From: Pseudomonadota bacterium
GTDB lineage: Bacteria > Pseudomonadota > Gammaproteobacteria > Acidithiobacillales > Acidithiobacillaceae
Length of the DNA: 16,331 nt
Reading direction: 5' to 3'
Assembly: GCA_021827445.1 (NCBI GenBank)
Contig: JAKAVW010000031.1
Location: forward strand, 1-16,331
This document shows positions 14,825 through 16,331 of the stretch, in pieces. How positions within the stretch are numbered: position 1 is the first letter of the stretch; each line of letters opens with the position of its first letter. The notes under the pieces were generated by a model that saw only the letters and a list, made by a program, of their open reading frames with translations, was not told the origin of the DNA and made no database searches. The position numbers and the translations under genes were made by a program.

Positions 14825-15648
14825 GTCGGCGCCATGAAGTGGAGCAGCATCTCCTCGCACTCGGGGACATTAGCAGCATCATGAACGCCATGAAAACCCT
14901 GGCATATATGGAAACCCGCAAGCTCACGCGCTTTCTCGAGGCCCAGCGGGAGGCCGTCGGCCAGATGCAGGCTGTGGCGAACGATTTTCTGGGGCATTAC
15001 CCCGACCTCCTGAGCACTACCGCTCCCCAAGTCCCGCAGATATGCGTGTTGTTCGGCTCGGAACGGGGATTTTGCGGCGATTTCAATGAGTCTCTGGGGA
15101 ATGTCTTGAGAGAACCCCGCGTTGGCATGATCCACCGGCTGGTGATTGTGGGCCGCAAACTCGGCAGCCGCCTGGAACAGGATCCACGGCTTGCTGCGAT
15201 CATCGGCGGGGCCAGCGTGGCGGAAGAAGTGGAAGAGGTTCTGCGTCAGCTCATCCGAACCCTCACCACTTTGCAGACCCAGAACGGCCCCTTCCCGCTC
15301 ATTGCGTTATATCATACGCCAGATGCCCAAGAACCCTTGATTAAGCCGTTGTTACCGCCTTTCCAGCAACGTCTTCACACCCCTCGTCCCTTGCCCTACC
15401 CTCCACTACTGAACCTGCCGCCCAAGGCGTTTTTCGCCGGACTCGTAGAACAGTACCTGTTCGCCGTCATCCATAAGATCGCCTATGTCTCCCTGATGGC
15501 CGAAAATCAGCGCCGGGTACTGCATCTCGACGGTGCCGTAAGGCATCTGGATGAACAGTCTGCAGCCTTGGTACGTCGAAGCAACGCCCTGCGTCAGGAA
15601 GAAATCATTGAGGAGATTGAGGTTATCCTGCTGGGTTCGGTCAACTGA
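14821..15648 (+). CDS. atpG: N-ATPase gamma subunit (rotor shaft)
   Basis: A 275-residue central-shaft gamma subunit. The N-terminal helix (HEVEQHLLALGDISSIMNAM) and the C-terminal helix (SNALRQEEIIEEIEVILLGS) would form the coiled coil inside the alpha-beta ring. LFGSERGFCGDFN in the middle matches the conserved GLCG region of gamma. The start ATG 14821 overlaps the alpha stop as ATGA; an in-frame ATG at 14767 lies inside alpha and is less likely. It is the last gene of the operon, as in other N-ATPases, and a hairpin follows directly. Confidence 0.93.
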   Translation: MSRRHEVEQHLLALGDISSIMNAMKTLAYMETRKLTRFLEAQREAVGQMQAVANDFLGHYPDLLSTTAPQVPQICVLFGSERGFCGDFNESLGNVLREPRVGMIHRLVIVGRKLGSRLEQDPRLAAIIGGASVAEEVEEVLRQLIRTLTTLQTQNGPFPLIALYHTPDAQEPLIKPLLPPFQQRLHTPRPLPYPPLLNLPPKAFFAGLVEQYLFAVIHKIAYVSLMAENQRRVLHLDGAVRHLDEQSAALVRRSNALRQEEIIEEIEVILLGSVN

Positions 15649-15678
15649 TAGCGTCGGAATACCGATCACGCTAATTTT
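15649..15678 (+). terminator. Candidate Rho-independent terminator of the N-ATPase operon
   Basis: TAGCGT (15649-15654) pairs perfectly with ACGCTA (15668-15673). Inside, CGG (15655-15657) pairs with CCG (15662-15664) around a 4-base loop, leaving a 3-base bulge. TTTT (15675-15678) follows one base later. The stem is modest and the T run short, but the position directly after the atpG stop and before a convergent gene is right. Confidence 0.55.
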
Positions 15679-15801
15679 GACAAAGGCGATTTCGTAAACT
15701 GCAAAAAAGCATGGAGACCTTTAACGGGCTTATACCTCCAATATCGGCTTCCGGGCGCTCTTGCTGTCCATTCTTACCCCCGTCCTCTCAACGCCTCGAC
15801 G

Positions 15802-16331
15802 TCAATCTGTTGGAAAAACACGCCTAGGGATGAGCAATGCCAGGGGCAGCAAACAAAAGAAGAGGATGGTGATCCACTGAAAGACGTCCAGGAAGCCAAC
15901 CATTTCGGCCTGACTAAACAAGGTATGTCCGAGCAATGCCCAGACACGGGGATCCTGTGGTGCCAAGCCGCTGGCCTGCAGCCAATTCGGCAGCGCCGCA
16001 CTGAAGGTATTGATGTGTCCGCCCAACTGGTTCCAGTTGATCTGGGTCTCATCGGTGAGCACGGTACCGTCGATGGCGATACCGATGGAATTCCCGAGGG
16101 TGCGAGCGAGGTTGAAAATGCCGCTGGCCTCCGCCGATACCGCAAGCGGCAGGGTGTCGAAGGCGATGACGGTGAGGGGCACGAAGATCATCCCCATGCC
16201 GATTCCCCGGACAATGCCGGGATAAATAATCCAGGCGGGACTGATATACAGGCTGTAACTGGTCATGATCCAGGTGCTGATCCCGGTTAGAAAAACCCCA
16301 GTTACGATAAAAAGTCGCGGCTGGTAGCGAT
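15802..16331 (-). CDS. EmrB/QacA-type MFS exporter, C-terminal part (DHA2 family, partial)
   Basis: The frame runs off the right edge without a start, so about 175 C-terminal residues are present. Hydrophobic helices include RLFIVTGVFLTGIST, GIVRGIGMGMIFVPLTVIAF and WITILFFCLLPLALLI. GIFNLARTLGNSIGIAI is the conserved helix of 14-helix drug:H+ antiporters of the EmrB group. The loop after it (DETQINWNQLGGHIN through LLGHTLFSQAEMVGFLDVF) matches the usual periplasmic loop and penultimate helix. Such pumps usually work with an EmrA-type adaptor and an outer-membrane channel, which would lie outside the window. It is convergent with the N-ATPase operon. The 120 bases between the terminator and its stop hold nothing I recognise. 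Confidence 0.88.
   Translation of the reverse strand, partial: RYQPRLFIVTGVFLTGISTWIMTSYSLYISPAWIIYPGIVRGIGMGMIFVPLTVIAFDTLPLAVSAEASGIFNLARTLGNSIGIAIDGTVLTDETQINWNQLGGHINTFSAALPNWLQASGLAPQDPRVWALLGHTLFSQAEMVGFLDVFQWITILFFCLLPLALLIPRRVFPTD

Noticed and set aside
1..16331. CRISPR arrays, tRNA or rRNA genes, intact insertion sequences
   Set aside because: No regularly spaced repeats, no tRNA-like cloverleaf, no rRNA sequence and no intact transposase were seen on reading both strands.

Overview
The window looks like the chromosome of a moderately GC-rich, respiring proteobacterium. An Acidithiobacillus-like acidophile would fit the complex-I-type NDUFA9 dehydrogenase and the ion-pump content, but this is inference; no rRNA, tRNA or other marker gene is present to settle it.

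Layout. Bases 2-115 hold the tail of an unknown + strand gene, followed by a convergent alpha/beta hydrolase (221-871, -). Bases 884-1351 hold nothing recognisable. A broken lon protease gene (about 1352-3700, -) follows, with two visible lesions: a 5-bp tandem duplication (frameshift) and an in-frame amber codon. About 900 bases without a recognisable gene lead to a P2-type (Na,K-ATPase-like, IIC) cation pump (4655-7348, +). The gap 7349-7941 carries inverted repeats and a compact three-way-junction element, possibly the end of an IS200/IS605-type transposon. Next come an NDUFA9-like SDR dehydrogenase (7942-8877, +), a small two-helix membrane ORF (8918-9118, -), and a frameshifted, N-terminally truncated universal stress protein remnant (about 9180-9455, +).

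The main feature is a complete N-type ATPase operon (9507-15648, +): beta, epsilon, AtpQ, a, c, b (with a delta-like tail), alpha, gamma. Most genes overlap by ATGA. Beta-epsilon at the front, no separate delta gene and an AtpQ-like gene are the hallmarks of N-ATPases (family order atpDCQRBEFAG). Here atpR is missing between atpQ and atpB. The c subunit has Met where Na+-type rings have the ligand Gln, so the ring is more likely H+-coupled. The alpha P-loop has Arg-Ser in place of Lys-Thr. A hairpin terminator candidate follows atpG. The window ends inside a convergent EmrB/DHA2-type MFS exporter gene (15802-16331, -).

Taken together, a P2-type cation ATPase, a second rotary ATPase, a stress-protein remnant and a drug-type exporter suggest an accessory ion-homeostasis/stress region. 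Its edges show decay: lon and usp are broken and there is a possible transposon scar. The start of the beta gene is easily mis-annotated, because its reading frame runs in-frame back into the usp remnant; a GTG at 9507 with a good Shine-Dalgarno is the better start.
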